From Chinchilla lanigera (taxonomy: Eukaryota > Chordata > Mammalia > Rodentia > Chinchillidae): DNA of 64,000 bases. Positions 43,007-53,912 of this stretch are shown here, piece by piece; within the stretch, counting starts at the first letter, position 1, and each line of letters starts with the position of its first letter. Below the pieces are notes generated by a model. That model was given only the letters and a program-made list of their open reading frames with translations. It had not been told where the DNA came from and did not search any database. Location: assembly GCF_000276665.1 (NCBI RefSeq), contig NW_004955423.1, positions 4,181,694 to 4,245,693 on the forward strand, written 5' to 3'. A program made the position numbers and the translations under genes.

Positions 43007-43194
43007 TGGAAAACATTTTCAAAGTAATGTGTTCAGCTATTTAGCAGAGCTAAGCACCACCCATAAGCCAGGTTCTGTTATAGATGACAAAGAAAAATCA
43101 ATGAACAAAAACAGATTAGCTGCACTTATGTACAGTTTAGTTTGCGAGCCAAGGATAAGAACTATATGTAGAAAATGAGAGCGGGGTTGCAGTT

Positions 43195-43530
43195 TATAAT
43201 AGGATGGTGTGTCAGATTGCTATAATTATGGCCCCCAATAAATCACACTCCTATGTTCACAACCCCCTGCAGCAGGAGCCCTTGAAGCTTCCACTTTTCA
43301 CTTTGGAAACATTCGTGACCTGTGTGAGGGAGCCAGGACTAGACTGCAGTCTGAGGTACCTGGAAAGAGAGCGACTGCTGACCGCGGCATTGAGGCCCCA
43401 GGAGAGACAGTGACACATTCTTACACACTCTAGTGTCAGCTCTACTGATTTACCACAGTGCCTAGCACATGGCCATGAACCCAGCTGGATCACAGAACTG
43501 TGAGAAATAATGTTGGTTTTAAGAAAAAGC
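43195..43530 (+). mobile_element. LTR-like sequence (probable)
   Basis: AATTATGGCCCCCAATAAAT near the start and ACAGAACTGTGAGAAATAAT near the end resemble a forward MaLR/ERVL LTR; the middle is diverged. Confidence 0.45.
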
Positions 43531-43555
43531 CAAAGACTCCTATCTGAGAAGGTGA

Positions 43556-43880
43556 TTTTTTCTTTCATGGACTGAACTCAGCACCTTGCACGGAAGCTAC
43601 ATCCCCACCTTTATTTTTTTTAATCTTTTTGAGATAGGGTCTCACTATGAAGTTCAGACTGGCCTTGAGCTCCCTTTATATCCCAGGCTGGTCTCAAACT
43701 TGCAACAATCCTCCTGCCTCAGCCTCCCTCCCATATGCCTGTACTGGTATTACACGCATATGCCATCACCCCCAGCTCTCACTCTTTTTGTATTCTGGGA
43801 CAGGATCTCACTAAGCTGTCCAGGCTGGGCTCAAACCTCACAGAAGGCTAGGCTTACAGATAGAGGTTATCACACCTGGC
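43556..43880 (-). mobile_element. degenerate ID plus two B1 units
   Basis: Reverse dID (ATGGACTGAACTCAGCACCT, GAAGCTACATCCCCACC), a B1 (GAGATAGGGTCTCACTATGA to CACGCATATGCCATCACC) and a second truncated B1 (GGGACAGGATCTCACTAAGC to ATCACACCTGGC). Confidence 0.75.
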
Positions 43881-43904
43881 TGAGAAGGGACACTTAAATA
43901 ACAG

Positions 43905-44312
43905 TTGAAGGAAATTGTTCCAGATTTAATAATTGTGTTTCTCCTCAAATTCCTATGTGGAAGCTCTAACTCAGTGTAGCTGTATTTGGAGATGAAGCCT
44001 CAAATTAAGAGGAGGAAGTAATCAAGGTTAAATGAGGTGTTAAGAATGGGGCTTGATATAAACGCTGTCTTTATAAGAAGAGAGCCTAGAGCACCTCTGC
44101 ACCCTTCTCTCAAAGCACACACTGAAGAAGGACATGTGGGACAAGGCAAGGAGGTGGCGGACTGCAGTGAGGACGGGAGCCTCGCTAGACACTGACGGCC
44201 AGAACCTTGATCTTGAACTTCCAGCTGCCAGAACAGTGAGGACATAGACTTCTGAGTTGAAGCTGCCCACCCCTTGGCATTTCATCACAGCTGGGGCTGA
44301 GGCCGACTAACA
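43905..44312 (+). mobile_element. MaLR/ERVL LTR
   Basis: Forward order: AAATTCCTATGTGGAAGCTC, TGTAGCTGTATTTGGAGATG, AGTAATCAAGGTTAAATGAG, TTATAAGAAGAGAGCCTAGA, CTTGATCTTGAACTTCCAGC, ending GCCGACTAACACAG. Confidence 0.8.
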
Positions 44313-44996
44313 CAGAAACCAGAAACCGTAGCAGGGAGAGCACGCCAGGCAGAAGCGTGGGCTGGTGCGAAGACCAGGATGTGCAGGCGGGAGTAGAGGA
44401 GGGAGGAACGGCTCAGAGAAGTCGGACGTGTGCACATCAGCGGCCACTTAAGTAAAGACTTTGCCCGTGACTCTGAGTGAAAAGGAACGTTGGCACACAG
44501 ATCTGCTGGGTGGACTGACATGTTTTCAAAGGACAGACATTTCCGTGACATTTGGCTTTTGTGTAATGATAAACACATGTGACTTGTAATCAGGAAAAAA
44601 GGCATCAGAACACATAGAAGGCTATGGAAGAATAAGCAAACAAGTACAATCTGTGACCCTTAATTCCAACTTCCGGGGTGCAGAGAAAAGCAGGGAGACA
44701 ATGAGAGAAATAAAAGGCCAGGGGGACAGATTGAAGCTGATTAGGAGTACCAGCCCCATGCTCCTGTGGTCCCCCAGAGTCTGTGAGAACACTGCTAGTG
44801 TCCTGTTCTCTGCATTGGGCTCCACCCTTTATTCCCCCTCTGTGGGGTGGTGTCTGGCAAGATTTAGGAACGCCGAGCAGAGAGTGGGCCAGAACTGGAG
44901 ACAAAGCATGGATCAAATGCTTCCTTGCTGGGAATCAAATGCCTCTGATTTACTGCAGCACTCAGCATATTGCTCGGCTTAGTTGGGGACAGAAGC
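44313..44996. other. unassigned intergenic sequence
   Basis: Overlapping frames of 103 to 114 codons on both strands carry no domains; no gene called. Confidence 0.4.
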
Positions 44997-45004
44997 TCAA
45001 TGAC

Positions 45005-45266
45005 TTTTTTTCTTTTTTTTTTTTTTTTTTTTTTTGTTTTTTTTTTTTTTTTTTTTTTGGTTTTTCTCCGGTACCGGGAACCGAACTCACGACCTTGCGC
45101 TTGCCAGGCAGGCGCTTTTGCCGCTGAGCTAAATCCCCAGCCCCAATGACTTTTTTTCTAAGACAGGGTCTCACTCTGTAGTCCAGGCTGGCCTCGAACT
45201 TGCGGTGACCTCCAGCCTCAGCCTGCTGAGTGCTCGAATCATGGGCACGGGCCACCATGCTCAGCT
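45005..45266 (-). mobile_element. B1-like SINE with an ID in its tail
   Basis: B1 body at 45151-45266 (CTAAGACAGGGTCTCACTCT to GGCCACCATGCTCAGC). TCAATGACT on both sides (44997 and 45267) marks the B1 target site; the ID below split the tail from the body. Confidence 0.8.
45014..45144 (-). mobile_element. young ID SINE
   Basis: Reverse consensus-like ID (CCGGTACCGGGAACCGAACT, GGCGCTTTTGCCGCTGAGCT) with a long T-rich left end. Perfect duplications AATGACTTTTTTTCT at 44999-45013 and 45145-45159. Confidence 0.97.
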
Positions 45267-45270
45267 TCAA

Positions 45271-45922
45271 TGACTATTTCTTGAAGGAAAGGCTGAAGTG
45301 ACCTGACCACTGTCATTAAATTATTCTGCCTACCACTCTCCCCATTATTAAGCTGTTTCTTTGTTGGTAAAACTGAATTCTAAAGAGGAAGTGAGGGGCT
45401 GCTACTTTGTAGAAACAAGCAGCAAAATCAGCTTTTTATAAGACCTGCGTATTTCATAGTCTGTTCACTTTTTAGAATGCAGCAAATTGAGCTGAAACTT
45501 CAATTAAGGTTGAGATCACCTATTTTGTCAGATAACCCTTTACACACTATCGTTTCTGTCAACGTGCAGATTGGGATTTGCAGAGCTGAAAAGGCAGTGG
45601 AAAGGTGGTAGGAGCTGTGTTATCTTGTAGAAATGCTGTTTACTGTCTTCCCCTTGTCTGGTTGGCAAGTAGATGAAGAAAGATGAGCAATGCAAACCCA
45701 TCTAAAGTACAAGAACCTTCGCTATACCCAGTGGATGCATTTCCTAAACAGTACACAGTCTTTTTTTTTCCTGAGTTACAGAGGAGCTCACCCTGAATAG
45801 AAGGAAAACTTCTGCAAAGGATCATTCTTGTCATCATTTGTTCTGCGAACTTGGAGTTGTTGGATCTAGTATTTTCCAATAGGACACACAGGTTGAAAGG
45901 AACTGTTCAAAGGAAGTAAATC
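45271..45922. other. unassigned intergenic sequence
   Basis: No gene or repeat recognised. Confidence 0.45.
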
Positions 45923-46030
45923 GGGGGCTGGGGATTTAGCTCAGCGGCAAAAGCGCCTGCCTGGCAAGCGCAAGGTCATGAGTTTGGTTCCCGGTACCGG
46001 AGAAAAACCAAAAAAAAAAAAACAAAAAAA
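45923..46030 (+). mobile_element. young ID SINE
   Basis: GGCAAAAGCGCC variant, GGTTCCCGGTACCGG end, A-rich tail. Flanks CAAAGGAAGTAAATC and CAAAGGAAGTCAATC differ by one base. Confidence 0.96.
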
Positions 46031-46086
46031 CAAAGGAAGTCAATCACCAACTTTGTGATCATAGAGATGACTTCTTCAATCTTTGG

Positions 46087-46165
46087 GGAGCGGTGGTAGT
46101 GGGGATCAAACTCAGGACTTTTACATGCTAGGCGAGCATTCCACCACTGAACTACATTGCTCTCA
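46087..46165 (-). mobile_element. old ID-type SINE
   Basis: GGGGATCAAACTCAGGACTT and CCACTGAACTACATTGCTCT, reverse ID-like order. Confidence 0.65.
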
Positions 46166-46254
46166 TCCTCTTGAATAGATTACCTGAATACTTTTGGTCC
46201 CCAGAACTAGTTTCATTATAAGTCTCAAGTTAGCTAAAAAGAAACACAAAATAT

Positions 46255-46352
46255 TAGCCAAGTGTGGTGGCTGCCTTGAGTTCAAGGCCAGCCTGGGCTA
46301 CACAGTGAGTTTAAGGCCAGCGTGAACTGCACAGTGAGATCCTGTCCCAAGG
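46255..46352 (+). mobile_element. B1-like SINE, truncated
   Basis: GCCAAGTGTGGTGGCTGCCT then AAGGCCAGCCTGGGCTACAC and GAGATCCTGTCCCAAGGGGA; the GAGGCTGAGGCAGG middle is deleted. Confidence 0.7.
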
Positions 46353-47511
46353 GGAAAAGAAGAAACAAAATACTGGAAAGCCAAGCAACAAATTCTTTAC
46401 TCCTCTATAGCTAAGCAGGCAAACATGCTTTGTTGTGCATTCAATAACTCAGCCCAAGTTAGAGTTCCTTGCTGTTCTTTAGAAATCTGTCTTTGGGCCT
46501 TTTGCCAGATGGATCATCCATTGGGTCCGACCCAAGTTTAGAGAACTACTTAGAAACAGTCATAACCAACCAAAGAGAGGTTCTTAGCATTAAAATGTCT
46601 GATTACCCTGACTTGCTAAACAAAATAAACAACTTAGTAAATGCATGGAGAGTTTGTGAGACATTAAGTCACTAATCACTTGTCCTTGCTGTCTTCTCGA
46701 AGGAGAGAAGGTACGGTAAGATTCTTGGGGCAATGTGCATTTCCTTAACTCCACTACAATCTTACGCTTCAATAGCCTTGTTTTCTAGTTGTTGGGGTTT
46801 TTTTTGTTTTGTTTTTAACATATATTGCAAATGTTTCAGAAACATGATTAGTGAAAACCATTTAAGTGTATTAAGCACTCACTCTGCAGGCGTGGTCCTA
46901 AGGGGCTCCCTCAAGTGTTAACCCATACAGCTATGCTGCCAGGGAAGTTAAAGCACACAGATGTTGAGTGTCTTGGCTTCCAGGAGGAGGTTCCAGTAGC
47001 TTAAACCCTGAGCACCGAACTCTGCCCCTTCTCAATTCCAATGACAAAGAGCAGGTGGCTAGGACTACTGGCAGAAAGCTCTGTGTATTCACAGGAAGTG
47101 AAGACCTAGGCCACGAAAATTAATTGAACTTCATACAAGCAGGAGGACTGTAGCAAAAGAATTCAGTATGAGGAGGGTTAATTTAGTACCTCTAGTAATG
47201 TTCTCCAAAACAACTGCAAGACTTTCCAGTGTACTGCAATTGGACACACATGTTATTTGCTTTATCTTTAGCTCTGGCTGGGTGGAAGAACTGAGGCCAC
47301 ACTTAGTATGTGTCATTGGGCTAATTTTATTCTGTAAATAATAGAATAACTGTTTATAATATTTTAAAACATTCCCACCCCTCTCCTGGCTTCCTCTACG
47401 TTCCTTTTTATTCCTCCCTCAGCTGCCTTTCTTGGTCACCACTGACTCTAATTTTAGTCCTGGTAAATGAGGAGATTCTCTTGTTCATATTGACTATATG
47501 TGAGTTTTATG
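46353..47511. other. unassigned intergenic sequence
   Basis: No gene or repeat recognised over 1.1 kb, apart from a T/G run at 46796-46818. Confidence 0.45.
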
Positions 47512-47610
47512 ATCTCTTTTTTTTTGTTTATTTTCTGGTACCAGGAATCGAACTCACAACCTCACGCTTGCCAGGCAGGCGCTGTGCCACTGAGCTAAAT
47601 CCCCAGGCCC
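47512..47610 (-). mobile_element. ID SINE
   Basis: Reverse ID (TGGTACCAGGAATCGAACTC, GTGCCACTGAGCTAAATCCC). Flanks TGAGTTTTATG and TGAGTTTCATG differ by one base. Confidence 0.94.
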
Positions 47611-48879
47611 TGAGTTTCATGGTTTTGTAAAAAGATTTACTCTCTTTGACCCGGGGACTGAAGACACAAAATTGTCTCAAATGACAATGCATGGTCTAGT
47701 TAAATTTACTTCCTCACACTGAGCTCATAGGTAGTAGAACAAATCACAGTGAGTACAGTGAAAGGAAAAGCCAAACAAACAAACCGACAAACGCTTTGAG
47801 ATGCAAACCTAGAGAGGTACTTTGGCCCAGCAGGAGTGAGAGTTAGTTTTCTCAACATTCTTCCTTTTCTGTCTGCTCTAACCATTGGCTTCCTTCGCAC
47901 AGACCACAAATACCTGATTTCTTGTCCTACCCCAGATGGTGAGTACAGTGACTGGGCCAGCCACAGGAAAAGAGGTAGCAATGGCAAACCCAGGCCCGGT
48001 GAAAATCAAGGTAAGGACGGTGCAGGCGCCCAGTGCTGCCTGGGGGGATAACAGCCTGAGAATCTGTGTTTGAAATGCCAGGCTGGAAAGAAAAGTCACA
48101 CCTGCCTGGAGGGCCCAGCAAATGTTAGGGTTTTCCTGCACCCACCTTTCTGGATCTGTTGAATGTCACTCCTCTCCACCACGCTGACTCTGCACCAAAT
48201 AGCTGAGACAGAGCTTTCCCATTTCTGAGTGACCATGAGGAAAGATGCTCATGCCTTTAACATTTAGCGAGGGAAAATAATTACATTTCCTTGGGTGAAC
48301 TGCCCTTTCACGACTGTCAACAGCCTAACAGAGGAAACAAGTTGTAACGCTAAGGACAGATGCTGAGACAGATCAAAAACTTCTCTCTAATGCTAAAGAA
48401 TGAAGGAAAATCCTGGCCTGGGGCATATTTATGTAACCAGATGTCAACACTGATTTCAAAATATCTTTTGGAATTGCTGACAAAACACCAGTCATCTGCT
48501 GTGTAGTCTGGTGGGACAGCAAAAACTGTCTGACTTACCAGTGTCCCTCTCTCTTGCTAGAAGGCTGACTGTGGACACACGGCCTGTTTCTTCCCCTGTG
48601 AAGTGGGGACAACCCACATCTCTCTGGTCTGCAGTGATGACTCAAGTGCCCATCTTGCAGAGTCAAGCACTGCACTATTATATTGTTCTGGTCACTTCCT
48701 GATGCCTTCCTCTACCTTTAGAAATGGAAATCTGATAGCATATAATTGCAAAGAATGGTTGTTGCTTAGAATTGCTAAGTGGAAGGTGTGGGCTTGAATG
48801 TGTCAGTTCAGATGAATAGGCCATCTTTAACTGAACTTCCTGCCTAGTGTGATGATAGATTAATAGCAAACTGTTATTA
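47611..48879. other. unassigned intergenic sequence
   Basis: Nothing recognised over 1.2 kb. Short overlapping frames at 47706..48141 lack domains. Confidence 0.45.
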
Positions 48880-49080
48880 TGCACAGTTTATCTCCATTGG
48901 CAGGCACTGTACCGACATAATCTTCACAATATTCCAGGGAGGAGATCAGTGATGTAATCACCATCGTCAGAAAGATGAAGGGTTATCATTAGAATGGTGA
49001 CCAGATGTTTCCACTACGACAAAAGCCAGAGTGAGTAGGCCTAAGCTGCAGGCAAGATCTGGGTTAAATCTTTGGAGAGA
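48880..49080 (+). mobile_element. MIR SINE (weak)
   Basis: TGGCAGGCACTGTACCGACA, AATCTTCACAATATTCCAGG, then GAAAGATGAAGGGTTATC and AGGCCTAAGCTGCAGGCAAG; diverged. Confidence 0.5.
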
Positions 49081-49839
49081 TGCATCTTGAAGAGATTCCT
49101 ATCCAGTGTCTCATTTCAAAGTGCTGAATAATGTGGCTACCAATAGCTTTTTGATGGCAAATTGAAAAGATATTTTACACTGTGTACACTGCGTGGCTTA
49201 ACATCCACGTGTTTGCTTTGAGCAGGTCTCTTCTGTAACTACTCTAGTCAGTTTTCATACTGTGTACCACTTGGCTGTTTTCCAGAGGCATTCTGAAAAA
49301 CCTCAACACGGGCAGGTTATGCCATGGTTAGCTGCGCAGCTAACCCAGGCACAGCCCGAAGGTGAAGCAGTGGAATGGGGTTGCCTAGCCACCTGGGTGT
49401 CACCTGGAGGTGTCAGTGGATGGTGGGCTTAGCAGCAGTCCATGTGCCATTGGGGCAGTTACAGGACCTTCAAGACCTCACATTTCCGGATGACTCTGTG
49501 GCCAACTCCTCAGCCATCAGTGCAGTGGCATCGACCACTCTTTCCTGCAGTTGCTATGGAGATATGAACAGCCAGAGCCTCTTAAGTAGGAGCAAACTGG
49601 GGTGTGGAAGTTGGCATAAGCCACAAGAGGTGGCTAGAAACACCAGCCACCAGCACATCCTCTTCTCAGCTCCTGACCAGTGGATTCATTGCTGATAAAT
49701 GTGTTGGTTAGGACAATACTTTTCCAACTTTAATATGACAAAATTGCAGCAATGTCAACTTGCTAAAATATATTGTCACTCTGGGGAGGGACCTGAGATT
49801 TAGTTTCTAGTAAGTTCCTACATACAGTTGTTTTGAGTA
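49081..49839. other. unassigned intergenic sequence
   Basis: A 106-codon frame at 49375..49695 has no recognised domain; could be coincidence or a decayed gene copy. Not called. Confidence 0.4.
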
Positions 49840-50110
49840 GCGAGATCTTGCATTATCAGTGCCCCCTAATTAACTGTGCCTTAAACAACGATTTATGTCT
49901 CCTTTACACAACCTTTGGTCTGCACAGTCTAAGCTGGACCCATTTGCACAGCCACAGTTCAAGCTGCAGAATGGGGAAAAGAGAGGGGAGCTTCCCATGA
50001 AGAGCCCAATCCAGTAAGAGCACATTCTGCTTCATTCCCACTGAGCTAGAATTCAATCATTGGCCACATCTAGCCACAAGACCCAGAAATGTTTTCTTTT
50101 ATACATGTTT
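49840..50110 (-). mobile_element. LTR-like sequence, ERVL/MaLR
   Basis: AACTGTGCCTTAAACAACGA, GCACAGTCTAAGCTGGACCC, ATCATTGGCCACATCTAGCC follow the reverse order of a common LTR; diverged. Confidence 0.45.
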
Positions 50111-50189
50111 TATTCTCTGTTTCTGATGTCCATTGAAAATTCCACTACCAAGGAAAGAAGGAATGCATATTAGGGAAGGCTAATAGTCC

Positions 50190-50530
50190 GTTACAGTGGG
50201 GAACAAAAGTAATAAAAGTGTTGAGTACTTACTATGTGCAAGGCACAGAACTTAAATGAATCACCTCACTTGTCATAAAAAACAAAAAGACCCAGGTGCT
50301 GGGGATTTAGCTCAGCGGCAAAAGCGCCTGCCTGGCAAGCGCAAGGTCGTGAGTTCGGTTCCCGGTACCGGAGAAAAAAACAAACAAAAAAAAAAACAAA
50401 AAGACCCACAACCCAAACCAACAGGGTAGCCACTACCATTTCATAACATTAGTGACGAGGCCCAAGAGATGATGTAGCTTGCTGAGTTACGCAGATGAGG
50501 CAGGGGTACGCTTCAAATCCAGCCTCTCAT
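50190..50530 (+). mobile_element. MIR SINE split by an ID
   Basis: Left half GTTGAGTACTTACTATGTGC, AAGGCACAGAACTTAAATGA. Right half CACTACCATTTCATAACATT, GATGATGTAGCTTGCTGAGT, CGCTTCAAATCCAGCC. The halves join across the ID. Confidence 0.8.
50295..50391 (+). mobile_element. young ID SINE within MIR
   Basis: GGCAAAAGCGCC variant and TTCGGTTCCCGGTACCGG end. AACAAAAAGACCCA flanks both sides (50281-50294 and 50395-50408). Confidence 0.96.
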
Positions 50531-50773
50531 TCCAGAGCCTGGGAATCAATCTTGGGAATAAAGGGAGGGTAGCTGCTAATGACAGCAGGCAGGGCTAGAG
50601 AAGTTTCTACCACAGGGATCCCACAGTGCTGTGTATGTATTTTGGGGACAATAACTGTGACTAGGAGATAAACTTCCCAGAATCAACTCATAGCAAAGAA
50701 TCTATGACCTTCCACAAGAAAGGTGACACTTATCTGAGAGTACAAATTGTATTTCCAGAGTCAAAACCTCAAG
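50531..50773. other. unassigned intergenic sequence
   Basis: No gene or repeat recognised. Confidence 0.4.
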
Positions 50774-50850
50774 GGGGATTGGGGTGTAGCTCGGTGATGA
50801 GAGTTCCTTTAGTGTGCCTGAGGTCCTGGATTCCATCCCTAGCGCGCACA
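50774..50850 (+). mobile_element. old ID-type SINE
   Basis: GGGGGATTGGGGTGTAGCTC and GGTCCTGGATTCCATCCCTA in tRNA-like spacing. Confidence 0.75.
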
Positions 50851-51010
50851 CATACACAAACTGAAGAATGTCTACGTTGGGTTTTTAAGATTTGTAAGTG
50901 AGGCAATTCATTCCCAGTTCCGCCTGCACGACCCTCATGCCCGGTTTAGCCATACCCAAGAGGTGCTGCTTTGTGGCCTGCTGCTCTTTTATCCTTACTC
51001 CAGCACTCCC

Positions 51011-51091
51011 TTTTTTTTGGTACCAGGAATCGAACTCAGGACCTTGGGCTTGCCAGGCAGGCGCTTACGCCACTGAGCTATATCCCCAGCC
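51011..51091 (-). mobile_element. ID SINE
   Basis: TTGGTACCAGGAATCGAACT, GCCACTGAGCTATATCCCCA. Short flanks CAGCACTCCC and CAGCAACCCC. Confidence 0.92.
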
Positions 51092-51766
51092 CAGCAACCC
51101 CATCCTGAATGCCTGCTGCCCTTGTCCTCGGAGAGCCACAGCTGGCCTAGACCAGATGGAGCCACTCTGTGTCACTGTCACAAGTTAGAGGACATTGGGA
51201 ACTTGTTTCCAGGGGCTTGTTCTTTTTGTCCTCCTCCCGGCTTTTTTTTTTTTTTTTCATGAAAGGGGCTTTTTGTTGGCAGTTTTTGTTTGGGGATTCA
51301 GTTAATAAAGGGACCATTTTATCAAAATGAACTACTGATGTAAGCACTGCCAGAAATCTCTGCAAAAAGGACAGCATTCTGGCTTTTGTTCAGCAAGGTG
51401 AATGGAAACAACTCTTAGGCACTGGTCTCAAGGGCACTTTGGAGTGTGCTGCAACTTGAGCAACTTGGAGAGTTTGGTTACTAGTTGATGCAGAAACCAG
51501 TAAGACCTCACCTTAAATTAGAAAAATGTCAAGTCAGGACCTCGTGGCCAGGAGCTATACAGAACGAATTCCTCCCGTTAACAAATTGCTGAATCTCCTG
51601 TACCAAGAATGGAGTCCCTGTAAAGATCAGTTCATTGCTTCAAACCTTTAAGAAAACCAGTCTCTTGCCCAGACAGCTGAACTCTAGTGAAAAAAGTCAA
51701 AGAGCCACAATAAAACCAGGTTCTCTCAGATTTTGTGGGTCTCATCCACACATGGAATACTTAGGG
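51092..51766. other. unassigned intergenic sequence
   Basis: Contains a poly(T) run at about 51242-51258. No gene or transposon recognised. Confidence 0.45.
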
Positions 51767-51785
51767 ATTTTTAAAATGGGTGTTC

Positions 51786-53180
51786 GTATCATTTACCATG
51801 CACTAAACTACATTTGATATGGATCAAAAATCTAAATATTAAGATAGAAACAAATCTGCTGGAAGATAGAACAGGTAAAACTCTTGAAGACATTGGTGTA
51901 GGCAAAGACTTTATGAATAAAACACCAATTGCACAGGAACTATCACAAAGAATCAACAACTGGGATCTCACCTTATTAAAAAGCTTTTGTACAGCGAGAG
52001 AAACCCCCAACAGAGTGAAAAGACAACCCACGATGTGGGAAAAAATGTCTGCTGGCTGTTCCTCAGACAAAGGATTCCTATTGAGAACATATAAACTCAA
52101 AAAAAAAAATCAAGACCTCCCAGATTTAATGACCCAATCCAAAAATGGGCATCTTAGATGAATACATACTTCTCAGATGAATACAAACAGCAAATTTATG
52201 AAAAAATGCTCAACATCATTGGTCATTCAAGAAATGCAAATTAAAACAACACTGAGATTCCATCTCACCCCAGAAAGAATGGGCATCATCAAGAATTCAA
52301 CCAATAACAAATGCTGGTGGGACTGTGGGGAAAAAGGAACCCTTCTCCTCTGTTGGTAGGAGTGCAGACTGGGGTAAGCACTGTAGAAATCAGTGTAGAA
52401 ATTCCTCAGAAAACTAGGATTGGAGGTCCCATTTGACCCAGATATTCCCCTTCTGGGTATCTTTCCAGAAGAATTAAAAACATCATACTACAGGGGCTGG
52501 GGATTTAGCTCAGCGGCAAAGCGCCTGCCTGGCAAGCGCAAGGTCGTGAGTTCGGTTCCCGGTACCGGAGAAAAACCAAAAAAAAATAAAAATAAAAAAT
52601 AAAAACATCATACTACAGTGATATATGTGCACCCATGTTTATAGCAGCACAATTTGTAATAGCTAGATCTTGGAAACAATCCAAATGCCCATCAACTGAG
52701 GAATGGATAAAAAACATGTGGTCTTTTAATATAATGGGAGTATTACTCAGCCATAAAGGATAGAGACTTTTATAGGTAAATGCATGCCACTTGAGACCAT
52801 ATTTATCACTGAAATAACCATCATACTGTCTCCCTAGTGTGAGAAGCTGAAAGAGTAAATAATATCCCAAAATGTACAATAGGTAATTGTAAAATGGAAA
52901 GAAACTTCAAAAGGAAAGAGAAATTGGGTTGGGGGAATGAAGAAAAGGTGGAAGGGAAAAGTAAAAGGAAAAAAAAATATATGTATAAAAGCTAGTTAAA
53001 ATAGTTATACTACTTTCTCTTATTTCATTTGAAAGATAGGTTTGTGCTAATATTGCTTGGACAATTAAATGTTAAGATCTCATACTCTGAGTAATTTAAA
53101 GATAACAATACACAATGTATTAACCACTGTTACCCTCCTATCATATTGTTTTGGAATTTTGCTTTTTCTTTAAAATAAAA
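51786..53180 (+). mobile_element. 5'-truncated L1 with target-site duplications
   Basis: The 3' 1.4 kb of an L1. The end of ORF2 is readable (GVGKDFMNKTP, WDLTLLKSFCTA, RQPTMWEKM, FMKKCSTS, VPFDPDIPLLGIFP), then a 3' UTR ending in an AAAATAAAA-type tail. TTTTTAAAATGGGTGTTC (51767-51785) and TTTTTAAAAATGGGTGTTC (53181-53199) flank it, differing by one A. The ORF2 part is frameshifted. Same family as the long L1 at 21005, whose matching C-terminal segment is very similar. Confidence 0.92.
52493..52599 (+). mobile_element. young ID SINE within L1
   Basis: Near-consensus ID with an A-rich tail. Perfect 18-bp duplications TAAAAACATCATACTACA at 52475-52492 and 52600-52617. Confidence 0.98.
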
Positions 53181-53199
53181 TTTTTAAAAATGGGTGTTC

Positions 53200-53831
53200 A
53201 AGGGACTTTAGACAAGATGAAAATACTGTTATGCACCAAATTGGTACATTCTAACTTGTTTCCCTCAGTCCTGGTGCCTGTGACACCAACATAGACTTGT
53301 GAAGACACGAGTTGACAAAATACTTGAGTCTGCAATTCCCTCAGCTGTTGTGTGCTGAGACTCCAAGGCCCAGGGTATTTCAAGACTGTTCTATGAATCA
53401 GTTTCTCAGGAAACCTCTTTTAGCATACTGCTGCTTGCCAACGGTGGCACTGAATGAGGTATTTAAATCAATTAACCCTGAACTTTTCAGAATTCAAGGA
53501 CAATTATAGAAGGCTGATACAGAAAACAGAAACTGGGAAGAGATATTGTTTGAAGGCATCTAACACCAATCAGGTATAAGTGACTGAATCCCAAGTACTG
53601 ATTAAAAACCAGGTTCACATGGGCAGAGCTGCCGGTAGCCACACTTTCAGGAGTAAGGTAGATAACAGCCCTTATATTTCTTTTCTCTGAAAAGCAATGA
53701 GCCACAGCACTCTACTTTTTCCCTTCAAAAACATGTACCTGTTTTCTGACACAGACAACTAAGACGTACACATTTTTGATATGGATGGCTTTTTATATAG
53801 CAATCACACTTCCATAACGATTTAAAAAAAA
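53200..53831. other. unassigned intergenic sequence
   Basis: No gene or repeat recognised. Confidence 0.45.
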
Positions 53832-53912
53832 TATTTTTGATGCTGCGGATTGAACCTAGGGCCTAGTGCATATTAAGCACATGCTCTACCTGAGCTTATC
53901 CCCAGCCTCCCA
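53832..53912 (-). mobile_element. old ID-type SINE
   Basis: GCTGCGGATTGAACCTAGGG and GCTTATCCCCAGCCTCCC, reverse ID order. Confidence 0.7.

Noticed and set aside
44783..45127. 114-codon frame ending in a phenylalanine-rich stretch.
   Set aside because: The phenylalanine run is the T-rich tail of the minus-strand ID at 45014.
49375..49695. Possible processed pseudogene around a 106-codon frame.
   Set aside because: No recognisable parent protein, poly(A) tail or target-site duplication; left as unassigned.
52493..52599. tRNA gene (A box and B box visible in ID copies here and elsewhere).
   Set aside because: The units have A-rich tails and target-site duplications and do not keep a cloverleaf anticodon arm; they are SINEs.
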